Below, piece by piece: positions 62,122 to 64,000 of a DNA stretch of 64,000 nt. The stretch lies in contig JARUPZ010000019.1 in the NCBI GenBank assembly GCA_031213475.1, forward strand, positions 1,972,940 to 2,036,939, in the 5' to 3' direction. Numbering within the stretch: the stretch's first letter is position 1; each line of letters opens with the position of its first letter. The notes under the pieces were generated by a model. It saw nothing but the letters and a program-made list of their open reading frames with translations, was not told where the DNA came from and searched no databases. Made by a program: the position numbers and the translations under genes. The DNA comes from Nereocystis luetkeana. Lineage: Eukaryota > Sar > Phaeophyceae > Laminariales > Laminariaceae.

Positions 62122-62225
62122 TTACGGGGGACCATAGTTAACAGGACCTATGGTACACATAAAAACCTATATTTTAACCATTTTTACTAACAATATTTGG
62201 TCCTGTTAACTATGGCCCCCCGTAA
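62122..62225. mobile_element. Family A MITE, near consensus
   Basis: TTACGGGGGACCATAGTTAA to TTAACTATGGCCCCCCGTAA. Confidence 0.85.
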
Positions 62226-62431
62226 TAATAATAGAACAAAAAACGAGCAGCCCCATGTTCAGCTGGTGAGTCAAGGACGACACAACAGACTCATAGAGGA
62301 CAGAGACAGACGGACCAGCTGGGGCTATAGACAAAACGGAGTCAAAATCAGAAATGTAAAAAATAGCATGGGGGTCACACAAATTTACCAAATTCGAACA
62401 GAATAAGGTGACGCATAATGGCAGGGTACAA

Positions 62432-63360
62432 GGGGGGGGGGGGGGGTACCATCGACTTGGTAGGGAATAGGGAAACACAACTAACTTAAATACATAAAAT
62501 AAAACAGGGATTGCAGCACAGCAATAGGCAGTAGTCACTGGGCGTCTCAACTACAAAGACGGCCAGTGCCACGTTTCGGCGGGTGCCTTCATTTTCTTAT
62601 CCGGCCTAGCTGCTGTTGCTACGCCTGTTTCAACGCGGCTCCTCTTCCTCCCCCCCTCGGGCTTTGGGCCAAACGGCGTCTTAAGGCGCTACGCATTTTC
62701 CCCCCCAGGCGCTCATCGTTTTGCTACACTCTCCCTCTTCTTGACGAACCAGCGCTTCATGCACAGCTCTGCCGCTTCCTCAACACGTCTGAACCACTCG
62801 CCCGATTTCTTCGCTGCCAGCGTCCATTTGTTTCTCTTCGGTGGGCAAGCTATGCAACGATGCAACGACAGGTCGCGTTCGAGACAACCCATCCAACCCT
62901 GCTGCTGCCCTCCCCAGCAACTCCTTTTCCCCCCCCCTCCAGTTCCCCAAACATCCATCACTCGTTGTCGGGTTATTCTCTCGCTTTACCCGTACGAGCC
63001 ACGAGCCTCGCGAAAAGTATCCTCGGATTTCGCACCGTCATCTCTCACAGCCAAGTCTTGGGGCGAGTGCAGGGCGTCTGCGTGTGAAAGCATGTGGTAA
63101 CCGTCGCGAGGTATTCTCTACCAGACGATGCAGCGGACGAGCAATCGATGGTAAGCTGTCCGCAGTACGGCGAGATGGGCCACGGTAGCGCTCCACGTGA
63201 CACACCCGTATAGCACGGTCTCCAGTACCTCGGCTTTGAACATCTCTACTTTGAGCAGGAGCGGTGCGGTGGGCCGGTCGTACAGTGGCAAACCATACCG
63301 TCTGAATATGCATATCAGGGCGGTTCCTAACCAACCAGAAAAAAAAAAAAACACGATTCA
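62432..63360 (-). mobile_element. LINE 3' end: reverse transcriptase C-terminus and poly(C) tail
   Basis: Minus-strand frames match the end of a non-LTR retrotransposon polyprotein. At 63354-63118 the text reads KVEMFKAEVLETVLYGCVTW then LRTAYHRLLVRCIVW, the usual YGC.TW block after the reverse transcriptase. At 62961-62713 it reads WMGCLERDLSLHRC and KKSGEWFRRVEEAAELCMKR. The two blocks are in different frames with stops between them, so this copy is dead and 5'-truncated. About 270 bases of 3' untranslated sequence follow and end in GGTAC plus about 15 C on the minus strand (G run at 62432-62446). A poly(C) rather than poly(A) tail links it to families D and E. Confidence 0.7.
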
Positions 63361-63479
63361 TGAAATTTTGGCATCGATACGTGACTTTTTGGCAAGACTA
63401 AAAATCCCGATCCGTGACATTTCAGTTCGAACGAAAAAACTGCAAAACGTCACATTTGGTGATGGTGTCGAATTGTGAC

Positions 63480-63700
63480 CGATATGTCAAATACAACGTT
63501 TTGGCGGGTAGAGCACGGCCAGGCCGGGCTCGGCCGACCGACCGCGCCTGACCCGGACCGTGATATGTTCAAATCACCGGCCGAAGCCTGACCCAGTCTG
63601 CGAGATTCCAATCTCACCCGCCGTCGGCCAACCCCGGTCCGCGAGATTCCAATCTTCCCGGTCGTCTGCCCGGCCTGGCCCGTGAAATGATTAGATTGTT
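63480..63700. repeat. GGCCGACC-rich stretch
   Basis: Irregular repeats of GCCxGGCC and GAGATTCCAATCT, reminiscent in style of the GGGTC element at 42763 but with a different word. Possibly a related non-coding element. Confidence 0.35.
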
Positions 63701-64000
63701 TTCGCTTTTTTTCTTCGCAGTGTGGTTCTTCCTCCTCGAGATTTCGAGCCCACAATGTGCTCCTTAGCCGGCGCCCAGCAGTGTCTTTGGGCAGCCGCTG
63801 GTCGTCCACAATCGACACACGAAGCAGAGTCGTCCATGCCCCTATACCGGCCTTCGGGTTCCATTAGTGCGCGTAGGTTGCGTAGTACCTTGAACAGGCG
63901 AATTTCGAACCACGACAAAATGTCACGAAGCGTAGTTTTTTTTTTCTTTTGGCAAAAGCTAAAAAAAAATGGCGTCATGGTTTGTGAGGCTTTCGTCGTG

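Noticed and set aside
1-64000. CRISPR arrays, bacterial operons, integrons or phage
   Set aside because: The repeats are microsatellites, MITEs and retroposons, the genes are spliced, and no cas-like or phage-like proteins are present.

Overview
This is a gene-poor, repeat-dense window of nuclear DNA from an intron-rich eukaryote. The best guess is a stramenopile, probably a brown alga. The evidence is: spliced genes with long introns; Ala/Gly/Gln-rich inserts in conserved proteins; a TTAGGG-type interstitial telomere tract; a tubulin polyglutamylase subunit, which implies flagellated cells; and many small DNA transposons. The assignment to brown algae is inference. No bacterial, organellar or CRISPR feature is seen.

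Four genes can be assembled exon by exon. (1) A cyclin Y gene (+, about 26.6-33.7 kb, eight exons) has a low-complexity N-terminus. (2) A small two-exon gene (+, 36.74-37.32 kb) encodes an 88-residue protein with two membrane segments. (3) A mitochondrial ribosomal protein uS15 gene (-, 53.05-48.85 kb, three exons). (4) A tubulin polyglutamylase complex subunit 2 (TPGS2) gene (+, 54.07-57.89 kb, four exons) lies head to head with uS15m, about 1 kb apart. Weaker candidates are an unidentified + strand gene at 21.9-23.6 kb, the last exon of a membrane protein at 60.70-60.93 kb (-), an acidic + strand exon at 61.5 kb and a possible exon at the left edge. Two introns appear to use GC donors, one in cyclin Y and one in TPGS2.

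Most of the remainder is mobile DNA. Family A is an approximately 105-bp inverted-repeat element with TA target duplications (23 copies listed). Family B is an approximately 90-bp palindromic element at TTAA sites, piggyBac-like. Family C is an approximately 85-bp inverted-repeat element. A retroposon group (family D, SINE-like, and LINE 3' ends, family E) carries poly(C) instead of poly(A) tails, and its copies are often chained through those tails. A degraded Ty3/gypsy fossil (41.2-44.1 kb, -) is split by a roughly 0.9-kb element full of GGGTC repeats. Other material includes a tRNA-derived SINE family (G), a dispersed family of about 1 kb or more (F), and extensive micro- and minisatellites. 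The short motif TACCWGGTA recurs throughout and, inside several family A copies, exactly replaces a single TA, as a transposon excision footprint would.

Layout: 0-26 kb is repeat-dominated, with one possible gene at 22-23.6 kb; 26.4-33.7 kb is cyclin Y; 33.7-48.8 kb is satellites, the small membrane gene and transposon fossils; 48.85-57.9 kb is the divergent uS15m/TPGS2 pair; 58-64 kb holds retroposon remnants and the end of a minus-strand gene. The genes serve unrelated processes (cell-cycle/CDK signalling, mitochondrial translation, microtubule modification), and no operon-like logic is expected or seen.
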